Positions 36,611-48,353 of a DNA stretch of 64,000 nt are shown here, in pieces (within the stretch, counting starts at the first letter, position 1; each line of letters begins with the position of its first letter). The DNA is from Nereocystis luetkeana (taxonomy: Eukaryota > Sar > Phaeophyceae > Laminariales > Laminariaceae): NCBI GenBank assembly GCA_031213475.1, contig JARUPZ010000017.1:10905561-10969560 (forward strand), in the 5' to 3' direction. The notes under the pieces are model-generated. The model worked only from the letters and a program-made list of their open reading frames with translations, had not been told where the DNA came from and searched no databases. The translations under genes and the position numbers were made by a program.

Positions 36611-36715
36611 TTACGGGGGAACATAGTTAACAGGACCTATGGTATACATGAAAACCTATATGTTTAACCATTTTTACTAACAATATTTGGTCTTGTTAAC
36701 TATGGCCCCCCGTAA
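36611..36715 (+). mobile_element. MITE B copy 1 (clean, 105 bp)
   Basis: Terminal inverted repeats TTACGGGGG-ACATAGTTAAC and GTTAACTATGG-CCCCCGTAA flank a conserved core (TTTAACCATTTTTACTAACA). TA dinucleotides lie on both sides (36609-36610, 36716-36717). A TA target site and short non-coding body suggest a MITE mobilised by a Tc1/mariner-like transposase; that family assignment is inference. Confidence 0.85.
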
Positions 36716-36717
36716 TA

Positions 36718-37319
36718 GCGCACTTGTCCTTGAGCATAGTACCACCCGACGATAAAGCTTTGAATATTGCTGTATTCGAAGCTGCTCCGTAGTACTTTCA
36801 GCGAGCATTGGCAACCCCGACCTTTTCTTTTTCTCGACGTCTCGTGTACTGGTTGGCCGTCGTGTACGCGATGTGTCTACATTTATGTATCCATATATAT
36901 CCCGTGCCTAAGTGTTATTCCCATCAACACGGCGTTGGGCATTTGTTAGCCACTGTGACACCGAGCTTAGTGATCCTCTCTCAAGTCGGAAGGAGGTTGC
37001 CACTGTGTCAGCTCTCACTGTTCGAGCGGCATCTGGCTGTCGCACCCACGGTCGAGGCACTACCCATGCGGCCGGGATCTCGCCCTTTCATATCATGTTG
37101 TACTCACCCGGTCTCGACGTGGCGTTACCCCTCATACCCAACGCCGCGTACCCATCTCATCCTTTCTTCGAAGAGTTTGCTCCTCAGGCGGTGCCTATTT
37201 CTCTTTTGCTCGAGACCGAAAAATGATTATGACGAAAATAAAGCGAGAAGAAAAATAATATACTTGGAAGTATACATATATGTATAAAGTACAAACAAAA
37301 ACGCTAAAAATTGATAACC
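36718..37319. other. no recognisable gene
   Basis: Overlapping plus-strand frames (36808-37287 and 36912-37226) exist without recognisable content. Confidence 0.35.
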
Positions 37320-37787
37320 CTGACAATCCCTGAGAAAATTAACCGCTGGCCGCGATATCCAATCACTTCACTGGGATTGAGATATGGCTTTTGCACCGTG
37401 ACTTTGTCGCACCCCGACTCACCCTGGCATCCGTTTTTTTATCATCGCCTGCTGCACATGATATTATAGCCGCTGTCCGCGATATCGAAGCACTGCACCG
37501 TGATTAAGACATGCCCCCCGCAGTGTGATTTTGTCGCGCTCCGACTCACACTGGTAACCCACTGCTGTGCGCATCGCCACTACCCTTTTCCCGGTGTATA
37601 GCGTCTGTTTTCGCCCTGCTGCGTACCCTTGCACCGTGAATTCGTCGTGCTCCATCTCAGCCTAGGAATCGACGTTAAATCATCGCCTGCTACCCATGAG
37701 AATGGCACCGCTGGCCGCGATACCTAACCACTGCGGCGTGCTTGAGATAAGGCCCCTGCACTGTCGTTTCGTTGCGCTCCAACTTAC

Positions 37788-38142
37788 AGACGCGTTCTAC
37801 GATAGAGGTATTACGGGGGGGCATAGTTAGTAGGACCTATCGTATGGATAAAAACCTTTACATTTAACCATTTTTACTAACAAGATTTGGTCCTATTAAC
37901 TATGGTCCCCCGTAATAGCACATTCCCGCTGAAATATTTTCTGAATGACGGGGCTCCTTAACCCAATATTGTCGCGATGTCAATCTTGAAACAAGAAACT
38001 CCGTTTTTGTACGCTTGGGCCATGGAATTATTCATCGGGAGCCAATTGATTTTTGCTGAAGTCAGTTTTCTGGTGAGGTATGGAGCTCCTTAAGTGAGGA
38101 GCCTCAGAAATACTAGGGTGAACCTCTATCGTAGAACGCATC
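37788..38142 (+). mobile_element. MITE A copy 4 (reference), with nested MITE B
   Basis: Perfect 18-bp inverted ends GCGTTCTACGATAGAGGT and ACCTCTATCGTAGAACGC. The interior includes GGAGCTCCTTAAGTGAGGAG near the right end. After removing the nested MITE B and its duplicated TA, the element is about 241 bp, equal to the other copies. It sits in the satellite array, so the array is older than the element. Confidence 0.9.
37811..37915 (+). mobile_element. MITE B copy 2, nested in MITE A
   Basis: 105 bp, the same length as copy 1, with ends TTACGGGGGG-CATAGTTAG and TTAACTATGGTCCCCCGTAA and the shared core TTTAACCATTTTTACTAACA. TA flanks it on both sides (37809-37810, 37916-37917). Other MITE A copies have a single TA at this point followed by CACAT, so the empty site is known. 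Confidence 0.9.
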
Positions 38143-39520
38143 TACACTCGTAACCGAATTTGCGCATCGCTACTGCCCTTTTCGCGGTGAACGGCGCACT
38201 TTTACCCTGCCGCGCACACTTGCAATGTAATTTCAACGCGCCCCAGATCACACTGGTAACATGATTTTGTTCATCGGTGTGTATCGCCTTTTTGCCCTAC
38301 TGCGTACGCTTGCACACTCATTTCGTCGCGCCCACGGCTCACCATGGTCACCGGCCTTTTTTGCTGATCGTCTGGAACACATCATAATCAAACCGCTGGC
38401 CGCGATGTCAAACCACCGTACCGTGGTTGATATATGGTCCCTGCGCTGTCGTTTCGTCGTGCCCCGACTCACACTGGTAACCGACTTTGCGCATCGCCAA
38501 CACCTTTTCCCGGTGGATGGCGTCTTTTTGGCCTGCCGCGTACACTTGCAATGTGAGTTTATCGCGCCCTGACTCACCTTGGTAACCGATGCTTGATCAT
38601 CGTCTGCTACACTATAACAAAACCGCTGGCCGCGATATCTAACCACTGCACCGTGGTTGAGATATGGCTTATATACTGTGGTTTCGTCGCGCCCCAACTC
38701 ACACCTACAACCTGCTTTCGCTCATCGCCACTACCCGTTTCCAGGGGTATGGCGCCTTTATCCCCCGCCGCGTACCCTTTCACCGTGAGTTGGTCGAGCG
38801 CCGACTCACTCTGGTAACCGACGTTTGATTATTGTCTGCTTCACAGGATAATAAAACCGTTGGCCGCGCATCGTGATGTACAGTTCATCCTACGCTGTGC
38901 TTTCGTCGTGCCCCGACTCACACCGGTAACCTGCTTTTGTTCATCGCCACTACCCTTTTACCGGTGTATGGCGCCTTTTTTCTCTGCCACATACCTTTGA
39001 GCTGTGATCTCGTCGCGCCCAGGACTCGCCCGGGTCGCCGACGTTTGCTCATCGCCTGCCACACATGAAAATATAACCGCTGGCCGCGATATCTGACCAA
39101 TGCACCGTGGTTGAGATAAGGACCCTGCGCTGTGGTTTCGTCGAGGCCCCGATATGATATAAACGGGTAACCCGCTTTTTTTCATTGCCATTGCCCTTTC
39201 CCCGTGTATAGCGTTTTTTCCCTGCCGCGTACCCTTTCACTGTGAGTGAGTAGTCGCACCCGGACTCACCCTGGTAATCGAAAGTTCTCTCAGCTTTCCA
39301 CTACATCGTTATTGAGAGATTACCCCCGCACTGTGTATTCGTCGTGCCCCGACTCACACTAGCAACCGGCTCTTATTCATCGCCACTTCTCCTTTTCTCC
39401 GTGCCCAAGTAATGCGATTTTCCTTTTGGACCACAATTCTCGTTTGAGAGAACACACCACCTAATTAGAGTCAGATGCCAGATATGTGTTTAAGTACAGC
39501 AGTGAAGCACAGGTTTCTGC

Positions 39521-39568
39521 AACCCTAACCCTAACCCTAACCCTAACCCTAACCCTAACCCTAACCCT
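39521..39568 (-). repeat. interstitial telomeric repeat
   Basis: Eight perfect CCCTAA units. Flanks read TTTCTGC and TTTCTTC, a possible imperfect 7-bp duplication. The island lies 100 bp beyond the satellite array. Confidence 0.95.
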
Positions 39569-42500
39569 TTCTTCGTAACGACTGAGACGCGTATGTGGCT
39601 TTCTCCCGACTGGAGGCCGCTACAACTGTTGCAAAGCTAGGGCTCGTTGATGGGCGGAGGTGCTGCTCTTCGCGCATGCAGCCAAGGGTAGCAAGCTGGC
39701 CACTGTCGAAAAAAACGTATTTCAGTGTGATAGGCACACGCTTCTGCAGCACCGGCGGCCGTTGTTTAAGCTTGATACCTGGTGTTGTGTATCTCGTATG
39801 CACATACGAATACAGTCACGTAAAAATAAGCACAAACCTACCAGGTATATATATAGTACTGTTTGTCCCTTTTTCCAGGACATTCAACAGTGCTAAGGTA
39901 CCTCCTCGCCGAAATTAACACACATCATTTTTCGTTTCTACGAACAGTACATTCAGGCCGTCATGTGCACTGTCCTCTCTTCAATAATTCAAGCGGGTGG
40001 GAACGATGCTGTAAGTCTAAGCAAACCACCGCAAAAACACGGCGACGACGCAGATACAAGCACAGCAACTCCGTAGGGTGTTTTACTCACATATTGTCTA
40101 CTACCAGGAGGGTGTTACGTAAACAAGGAATTATACGAGAGTCGTGGTAGTGTCTACAATACTCAATGAAAATAATAGCGGTGTATCATGTGGTCAGCGC
40201 GGAGCCACGTGATGTGATGACCTGTACATATGGTACCTGGGATACCAAGGTTAAGGAGTGGACTACATAAACACAGCCAAAACCCAACTAATGTTTTGCT
40301 TGTCGCGTGGTCTGTCTTGCTACCTCGGTGTCAAAACTGCGATCCGTTTATGCTACAGCCTACCGAAGCTATTGAACAAACAGGGCGTTTTGGGACTCCG
40401 TCCCTTGTTTTCAGTTCTTCATCTGGGATCCATGTTTGCCTTGATACGTGTCTCTAATGAATCGAGGTTGGAAGTAGTACTGTCGTACTTTATATATCAA
40501 CTCTCTGAACATTTTTTTTCTGTCTCACAGTCGGGCCACACATTCAGTTTCTCTCTAAGATAGCCATTCCAAGTGGTGATGCACAAACATTAAGCTCGCG
40601 TGTTGACCGAGTGGTCCAGCAGGTATACGTTTAAAGTTCGTGGAATATCGTTGACATAGTAAACGTCATCTCCGGGGTCCCCCCCTCGATAAACGCTACT
40701 AATGTCTAGAGGCATGCTATCGTAATTATTCGTATTTGTTTTTTTTAATCCTCCGGCGGATTGGTAAAAATAAAGCTTAAGCTCACCACACTTCCACGTT
40801 CGTGTCGTGTGTCAATTTAGCCCAGTTGGGCACGTTGACCCGACCTGACCCCCGAGAGGAGCAGGTGCGGTGGAGATAGCCACCCGGGAGAGTCATCTCT
40901 CCCGGGTAGTGTGGGACTGACAATCCAGCGCACGCGCTCGAGAAGAGCAATTTACTAAGTCGACGAGATTACGACACATACATCCTTTCCTTGTTGGTTA
41001 GCACTACTACCTGCCTAAGACTATGCCGCCCTTCGGTAGGGTATAATTCATTTCAGGTCCCCATCAAACCGAATACGTGGTGACGCACGCACAATCACGC
41101 ATTAACCCCTTCACCACTGTATTTCCTATATTTGGGACGAAACACTATGATACAAGTCGTTTGCCCCCAAAGCGGGACTGCAGTATGAAAAGGTTTAAGC
41201 TGGCGTAAATATAAATAGGTTACACAGAATGAAGATATCCGGATGTATCATAGGTGGATTGTCACGGTAGATGGCAGATAATTCTTGCCGATTTGAGGCT
41301 CATTCCATTTTGCTCCCAGGCTATTCTGCTATGAGGCCGCCGCTGCTGATGCTGATGCTACTTGTGTTGCTTGCTGAAGCGTGCTGCTGTCTTGCTCTAG
41401 CAGCCATTTATGTGTGGACTCCGTTCGTAGTGATGGCGATGTAAACGAGTAGCCGTAGTATTACCGCTCCCCGATCTGCCCGTGCTACCTATTCCTTCCG
41501 GTATAGCCACGTAGTCTGTTTTGGGATCATGGTGATATTTCGGGGAAATAGAAGGGCATCAGCAGCAATATTCTGCTGTTTTCATATGCTGCTTGAAATA
41601 CGCAACGCATGTTTCTGGATCTAATCAACCCCCCTCAATCGCAGTGCGTTCCCTGTTTCATACCTCGTTGTTGGCGCGCTGCTGTAAGAAGTGTCGACCA
41701 TGGCCCAGTCCTCCATCGACACCCGCCTTGTACACCCCTGGCATAAACCCCCTCATCAAACGGCTCTTCGATGGGTGTCAGCGTGTGGTGGGCTGGGTTG
41801 TTGAAAATTAAAGTTGGCCGGGGTCCGATTCCGAGTCAGCGAGCAAGCGATGCCGTGGTGGCGCCTGGGCCAGCGCCAGGGCGTTGCTAGTCGATGGGCA
41901 AGGCCTGTATAAATCATCTATATTTTTACTTTACCTACCCTGTGCTCGCAGGATGGACTGGGCTTCCACAGCCTGATCGCTTCTTTCGTTCTAGCTATGA
42001 TTAAGTCTGACAAGTCCTGGATTCATATCGTAGTACAAAAAAATGATTCCTTAGATTGGGTCACAACTTTGTCAGTCGAGATAACTCCGGATGGGTAGTT
42101 CACGAAACCAATGTATAACAGAGCGATCGTTGTGAAGAGTAGGGATGGCGTACAAGCTTGGTGTAAGTCATACTCGCCCTGCACTGCCCTGCGATGCATT
42201 GTTGAATGTCGCGATGAAAGGTGTTTCATGCCATTTTGTTCGTCACGTGTTGCTCACCCCAAACAGGAAGACTTGGCAACCATTTCACGATTGCATCGCG
42301 GTTCTTGTCTCTTGGCTACTGCTGCAAGGCCAAGCTGGTGAGACGATGAAATACGATGCGTCCATATTTCGGTCAGCGAGAGTTGACAGTAAATAAGTTC
42401 TGACGAATTTGGTCGTGGAACGTTATCAGATGTAGCGAGACAGGTTTACCAACCACGTACCAGTAGATTGCCAGCTTTGATATTTCGCGAGAGGCGTGCT

Positions 42501-43199
42501 CCATGAGGGGACCGTTGTGGGATGTTCTTAGCAGTGGGACAACCGCGTGAAATAATCGTTCCTTGGATCGATCTGGCGCTTTAGCAACAATATTCTCTCT
42601 GCAACGCGATGTCCGGAGCTGGTTCCAAGCATCCATCTTGTTGTATCCGCGCAACGAATTACGGCATAAATATATTTCTCGGGGTTGTAAACGCCCAGCG
42701 CCAACGCTACGCATGTAAGAACCGAGTGGGCGATTGGCGTTGCCATGTTGGGACGATTGAGGTATGGGGTTCGATATAATTCATCATCGACCTGAACTGC
42801 CGACAACAATATCAAGCACTATCCACGGCGGCATTGGTGTCTACGAAATACCTGGCATTGCGGAACATTCATAGGACGTAAGGTATATATACTAAAATCA
42901 GGTGTGGAAGCAAGCCGTCGTCGTCGTTTTACTATCGACACGCATAACCCCTCGTGTAAGGTATATATTCTTTGTGCGGAGAGGCACTTCGATCCAGCCT
43001 CCGCAGATGGTATTGGAATTGAAGCACTTCTGACGTTGTCGTCGTCATTGGTACATACTAGAGGAGGTCTCAGTTAGCGTTCACGTACGACGGTGGTGTT
43101 GATAATACAAACCAAGACCCTCACCACAACTTCCAACGCCCCCTTCCACCTGCGCTGAGCAGCCTTTGTAACCCCGCACTTGACTGCCTCCGACCTTTG
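39569..43199. other. no recognisable gene
   Basis: About 3.6 kb. Frames of up to 113 codons occur (39595-39918 plus; 42373-42714 minus; 42528-42815 minus). The last has coding-like segments (ELYRTPYLNRPNMATPIAHS) but no family can be given. A leucine/serine-tRNA-like string near 40600 was examined and not accepted. A TACCAGGTA site is at 39839. Confidence 0.35.
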
Positions 43200-43446
43200 C
43201 AACCCCATCCTCCAGGTGAGCTTGCCACCAAAAGACTCCATACTTGCACCCGGGAAGTTCCAGGAAGGAGAGTCTGGGCCGCGTTACTTTGACTTTTCAG
43301 ACGCCCCCGACGTGCCAGGCTTTAATTCATCCTCGGAGTGCGTTGCAGACTACACTCTGGGGGGCTCCGAGGCGTACAAGGCGTTCTTGTCACAAGGCAA
43401 GTCGCCGACGATGGACCCTTACGTGGCACGACATAAAGGGTCGTGA
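43200..43446 (+). CDS. possible terminal exon or gene fragment
   Basis: An open frame ending at TGA (43444-43446) after about 80 codons, with an acidic, Gly/Pro/Ser-rich composition unlike the surrounding noise: GKFQEGESGPRYFDFSDAPD and ECVADYTLGGSEAYKAFLSQ. Upstream lies C/T-rich sequence with CAG at 43215-43217, which could be a 3' splice site. I do not recognise the family. The preceding exons, if any, are not evident. Confidence 0.3.
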
Positions 43447-44388
43447 GCCATGAGTGATAAACGGCTTGCGCATTCCTCAATGGTCATCGAGGAATAACAT
43501 AAAGTGCGGTCGCGTGTACTGAGCTGTTGTCGTAACCCAAGCTAGCTAGATGTTAGACGTTTTTCACAGTACAACGGCATGCACTGCATTGCAGCGCTTG
43601 CCGCACATATTACTAAGAGTAGATGAAAGCAGTCTCCCCTTATCGGTACTTTTTGGACCACAGAAGGTTCGGCGATGTACGAGTAGATAAAAATATACAA
43701 TCAATCAATCGCAGAATAATTCGAGTGATATTAATTACGATGTTTTCGTATATGTCAAAGGTGAAGTACAGACCAGGTACATATCAAGCACTGGGTAGTA
43801 GAGCTGATATTCGGATACAAATGCCCCATTTATTTAAACGGTTTCAAAATGTGTACTGTTGATTTCGCTACATACATACATGACTAGCTTTCTACTTTGC
43901 CGGGATGGAATGTTTGTGACTTAGGCTTGACGCCATAAACTAATAGCGGTTTGGACAGCAATAACAGAAATAGCTCAGAGGCCCCCATTCCGAATGTATG
44001 TGCAGCTGAATATGTGGGGTGTTTTTTCACGTTACAACGTTGTTACATGATGATCGAACAGAAACCATTGTCGCACTTTTTTGGAAACCAACGAACAAAA
44101 CAAAAACGCAGATCCTTTCGACAACAGTAGTGCAGGGCTTGAAAACAACCGTACATCGCCATGGTAATAGAGAAGGACAATTTGAATGTTGGCAAATCGA
44201 ATACCTGTGATGGTGAATCCTGTTGCGCCTGTTGCCACACTGTGTCTGCATTATCACTATCAGAGTCAACAAGAGAGAACCCATTGACAGTCTGGGCGTC
44301 GTCCTCGATTATTGCACGGCGTTGATGATACGTCTGCTTGCTGTTCTTTTTCGCCCCCGGGGTGGTGATCATTGGTTGGTCTCGCGCA
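43447..44388. other. no recognisable gene
   Basis: Short frames. A minus-strand frame (44043-44450) has an ordered-looking N-terminal part (RAIIEDDAQTVNGFSLVDSD) but overlaps the better-supported plus-strand exon. Confidence 0.3.
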
Positions 44389-44658
44389 TCATGATCTCCA
44401 GGTGGACGCCGGTACGGTGACATGGAACAGAAGGAGTTGGCACTATGCATTAGGAGCGTTCGCCTGTTGGAGTGCGAAGCTGCATACTATTTCCCCAAAT
44501 CCGAGGACGTTTGTAGATTTCCACACTCCTTCTCCGGTCACATGGAGACACCAGCGAGAGCAACGGAGTCCCACATCGAAACGGCTGGCAACCTCGTCAT
44601 TCACATACGATCAGGGGACATATTTCGTATTCGGAAAGCATACGGGACATACGGACAG
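44389..44658 (+). pseudogene. glycosyltransferase-like exon (H-x-R-x-G-D motif)
   Basis: The plus-strand frame reads through AYYFPKSEDVCRFPHSF, then NLVIHIRSGDIF, then TYGQ, where it meets CAG/GTGATA, a plausible 5' splice site; beyond it the frame soon ends in TGA. The H-x-R-x-G-D motif after a hydrophobic beta strand is the nucleotide-sugar-binding signature of fucosyltransferase-like glycosyltransferases (O-fucosyltransferase and FUT8-type fold), enzymes of the secretory pathway. The rest of such an enzyme, usually 300-500 residues, is not visible on either side, so this is a partial or stranded exon and probably dead. An in-frame stop lies just upstream of 44389. The substrate cannot be inferred. 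Confidence 0.4.
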
Positions 44659-46020
44659 GTGATATATACCCCCGAGTGAAGTTAACATGCGTTCCAGATA
44701 GGAGTACTTGTGTTTGGAACGTGGGACTCGTACTTCGATAATGGGTGTTTTCTTGAGTGGGGGTGGTGCTCGTCAATGACACTTTGGTACCACCTCTGGC
44801 ATTCGTTAGTGTTGCATTCTAGTAGCATCCAACTTACTCACACCATAAGATCATAAGCTTGCAACTGCACCGTCAGTAGTACTTCTCGCTTGCGGTCGTG
44901 CCCAAGTGTAGCGAAGGCACGGGCGGAAACATGCATGCAGACCTCATTGCTTTGTAAACCGCCAGTGCACAAGGGGATGGCGTCGACGGCAGCAAAACAC
45001 AACGCCCGCCGTGACATTTTGGGTTATTATGGTAGCTTATGCAGATGCACGTAGACGGCTGTGTTCATCAATCGACAAATCCACTGTGACACAAGGCGGC
45101 AGAGTGTACGTGCCCAGACAAGAGGCTTGCGTGTAGCCCTTTTCCTGATAGTATAGCTTTAGCTAGGAACTCGTGCAGAAGGATATTTGGAACTGCCGCC
45201 AACTTATTTGCGTTGGTTGCTGGACGGTAGACTGTTGTAATGTGATCGTTGTTCTTGTTTCATCGACTCTCCAATACCATATATTTCGCTTTATTAACAG
45301 TTGTGGTTGTCTGTTCGGTCCCAACCTAGAAGGCTTCGGACCAGGCTCCAATACTCTACTCCTACTGTACTGATACTGCTGTAGTACCCCACACAAGAGA
45401 GGAGACATGCGGATGAGGGATCAGGCTCAGATACGTTCCTACTGCTGTGTCATCTACGAGTAGTACGACTTACTTCTACAGTAGTACCAAACGGCACCAA
45501 CAGCATTTCTGCTGCATCGCGCTAGTATACAGAAGTGTGCGCAGTACTAAAATTATATTATTCTGTAGTCTGGAGTCGACCTCGAGTGGGGAAAAAAAGC
45601 AGAAACAGCGGGATGTTGCTCTTGCTGCAGCTGGAACTAGCTATGCTCAGGAAGGAGCGTTGCCGTCCTGGCTGCCGAGATGCAGATGCCTCGCCATGGC
45701 GCAACAACATAACAGCAAAAAACACACAAACAAGACGGAAACCAGAAACAAACCTCCGGTGGTTCCCCGCTTACCGCTCTGGGTGCACAGCGGTGGCGTC
45801 ACTGTTCAGCTTCTTGTCATTTGATCGATAGCTTCACTGTTCTTGCTCGTGTGTATGTCTTTTAGGTACCTCAGCGCCGGGGACACAAAACCCCATGTTG
45901 TTTTCCGGAAAACGCCAGACCATATACCACCAACCGTCACGGTGGGGGCTTCCCAATAGAGTTACACCCGCGCCTCGAAGTTTAGAACCGGGTACCCCAC
46001 CGCGTGTGGGGCGGGCTAGC
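44659..46020. other. no recognisable gene
   Basis: No continuation of the glycosyltransferase-like exon was found. Frames at 45447-45831 plus are unsupported. Confidence 0.35.
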
Positions 46021-46048
46021 CGGAACCGGAACCGGATACTCGGGTCTC

Positions 46049-46290
46049 AGCAAACACGGGTACCCGGGTTATCGTACATGTTTCGCCCCCCTTTTAGCGT
46101 CTGAGCGGCGGCGGGTAAGACGGGCACAGGTATTCGGGTACCCGGGTATCTGGGGACCAGGGCTTCCATACACTAATTTGTACCCTGCGTTTGAGCCGCG
46201 GCGTGGTAAGGCCGACACGGGTACCAGGGTGCCCGGATTACCATACACTATTCGCTCCCCTTTCAGCTTTTGGGTGGCGCAAAGCGGAAA
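46049..46290. repeat. ~80-90-bp tandem repeat, three copies
   Basis: Units begin near 46053, 46124 and 46213 with ACACGGGTACCCGGG-like sequence, continue with CATACACTA-TTCGCTCCCCTTT-like sequence and end with GAGCGGCGGCGGGTAAG-like sequence. Related GGGTACCCG strings occur at 47598-47620. Confidence 0.65.
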
Positions 46291-47033
46291 GTGGGAAGGC
46301 ATGACTTCATTTCGCCCCTCTCAGTGAATCAGGCCAAAGAAATAAGGCAGAAGGCAAGTACTCGTACAGAAGAAGGTAATAAGGGTATTTTGTGGGGGGG
46401 ATCGAATAAATAGAGAGGTTGAGACTGGGGAGTTGAAATGAAAGCGAGATCGTGGAATTTGCATTTATGTCTACCCTTATTTCGGTCGTCAAGCCATCGG
46501 AAAGATATTTCGTATATTATTGGTTGCATGAAACAAAGCATGGAAACAAGCACCCACACACACCCAAAACCAACGAAGGAAGTGAAACAAAATGCTGGGC
46601 ATTCGTTCATACGTAAATATCATAACTCAAAACAGACCTCACTGTGAAAGCCCCAAATATAAGCCCCAAGAACGATATCCGTCCAATCATCTCGTCAAAC
46701 ATCCAATATCAACATGGCGAGGAAACCACGGTGTACGATCTCATTGGCGCGATCGCATCGGTCTCTCTGCGAACGGCAACATCGAAACGTTGGAATTTAC
46801 TTCTGGTGGTTGATTTATCTATCTTCTGGTTCATGGTAAAGTAGGGCCGCTGAGAGTGTGTCTTAACGCCCCCCACCGAGCATTGGAACAAACCAAAAGG
46901 ACTAAAATTTGCCGCATGAATTGGTGTTGATTGGTTATGGGAAACGAATACATTCAGTGCAGCCCGAGAAAAACAGTATAATCTAGGAAGAGGAAGAAGA
47001 AGTGCTGCACCCCTTTTTCTTGTTTGGGATGAC
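46291..47033. other. no recognisable gene
   Basis: Short frames only. Confidence 0.35.
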
Positions 47034-47225
47034 CGAACGGCCCGACCGAACGGGAACAAATACAAGGTAGCAGATTATTTTATGAAGATGGACACCACCG
47101 AAGTGGACGTGGACAACAATTTGCCGTGGCGAACGGCCCGACCGAACGGGAACAAATACCAGGTAGCAGATTATTTTATGAAGATGGACACCACCGAAGT
47201 GGACGTGGACAACAATTTGCCGTGG
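47034..47225. repeat. 96-bp tandem duplication
   Basis: Two copies (47034-47129 and 47130-47225) differ at one base: TACAAGGTA in the first, TACCAGGTA in the second. The period is a multiple of three and the plus strand stays open through both copies (KMDTTEVDVDNNLPW, then NGNKYQVADYF repeated), ending at 47411. The duplication is recent. The frame is not recognised. Confidence 0.95.
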
Positions 47226-47310
47226 CATGTCGATGTGCAAAAGATGCCGTTCGTGCCGATTCGGCTGGCGGGGACCAGGTCTCTGCATGGACCCAATCAC
47301 GTTATTTTAC

Positions 47311-47328
47311 TTAGGGTTACCCTAACCC
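47311..47328. repeat. inverted telomeric insertion between direct repeats
   Basis: TTAGGGTTA followed directly by CCCTAACCC, flanked by exact TTATTTTAC copies at 47302-47310 and 47329-47337. The match extends to 11 of 12 if the next three bases are included. Confidence 0.85.
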
Positions 47329-47337
47329 TTATTTTAC

Positions 47338-48353
47338 GTAGGAACGGAACGAATGGCCACGAACCGCCTTGTTCCATTCCGCTCGTTCCAGTGCTCTCTG
47401 GGGGGGGTTAAGACACACCCTGACGCTGTTCGTGGTATCGTGGTATCGTGAGCGTGTAGTGTGTTGTGCGAACGCAGGTAGGGATATTCTTTATTCTCGT
47501 TCTGTAGTCTGCACGGGCGAGATGCGAAAGTCTAGGGGCACATGTATGTATAAATCAACGTGTACCCCAGTCTTGGGGGTTATCTACAGAACAAATGACG
47601 GGTACCCGAGTACCAGGTGTACAAATACCCGCGATTCTGTGAGTTGGACCGGGACGGTTACGGTTCCGGCAGTTCCGAGTGCCCGACACCGGTTACCTGT
47701 CAGGGGGCAACGCGTGTTCCAGGTAGTGCATCGCTCGACCTTGCCATGAGGAGCGGGAGTTAAAGAAAGGATGGTATTGTCGATATTACTATTATTGTCG
47801 TTGTAGCAGTTCTGAGGTTAAAGGGCCTCTCATCCCTCTTCCCCGTGACCCTGGAAAACCATCCGAAAAACAAATCATACTACCCATTCGGGGAAACATG
47901 AAACGCACCGCATCTTCTGGTAGGCCTATTGGCAGCTACATAAATCACCTCAAGCAGCCAATCAAAATGCACCAGACATACTAATGCGCGACTATGAGCA
48001 AGTGCTATGTCTTACAACCCGATTCTCACTCAGACGCGGTGCAACTCTGCTTCCCAGGCATTTTTGTAGCGACGCTATTTTTTTCAGGCCTTCCTCGGGA
48101 TTGTTTCAGTCGTGCAAGTACCGCCGGATTCCATGGGATAAGGGATAACCTCGTGATCCCGTGGAACATTTTGAACTTTCGGTGCCTTCCAAAGTAAATG
48201 TTTTACCATTTCGTTTGTTATGGTACCGCTTTGAATGAGGCTGAAAGGCCGATAGTGGCCTGGGTTCAGGCATTGGGATCACATTTGTAGTACATGGGAA
48301 GCATATCGTGAATGGACAACCAGGGGTTTCCCCAGCGATGCACGAGCCTTGCG
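47338..48353. other. no recognisable gene
   Basis: Frames up to 126 codons (47369-47749 plus) without recognisable content. Confidence 0.35.

Larger units (their letters stand above)
37320..39420. repeat. ~230-bp satellite array, interrupted
   Basis: A repeating unit contains CCGCTGGCCGCGATATC, then CGTGGTTGAGATATGG, then TTTCGTCGCGCCCCGACTCA, then CATCGCC-CTACCC-TTTCCCGGTGTATGGCG, then a second CGCGCCC-GACTCACCCTGGTAA. The GGCCGCGAT landmark falls near 37345, 37472, 37709, 38393, 38623, 38856 and 39078, giving spacings of 222-237 bp where undisturbed. MITE A and nested MITE B account for 355 bp of the gap between 37709 and 38393. Frames across the array are repeat by-products. Confidence 0.85.

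Noticed and set aside
38248-38697. Minus-strand frame of 149 codons
   Set aside because: It lies entirely in the ~230-bp satellite, and the same peptide strings recur in other frames of each unit.
40590-40690. Leu/Ser-tRNA-like string (GACCGAGTGGTCCAGC)
   Set aside because: It resembles an A box and D arm, but no B box is present (GGGTCCCCCC in its place), the acceptor ends do not pair and the spacing is too long.
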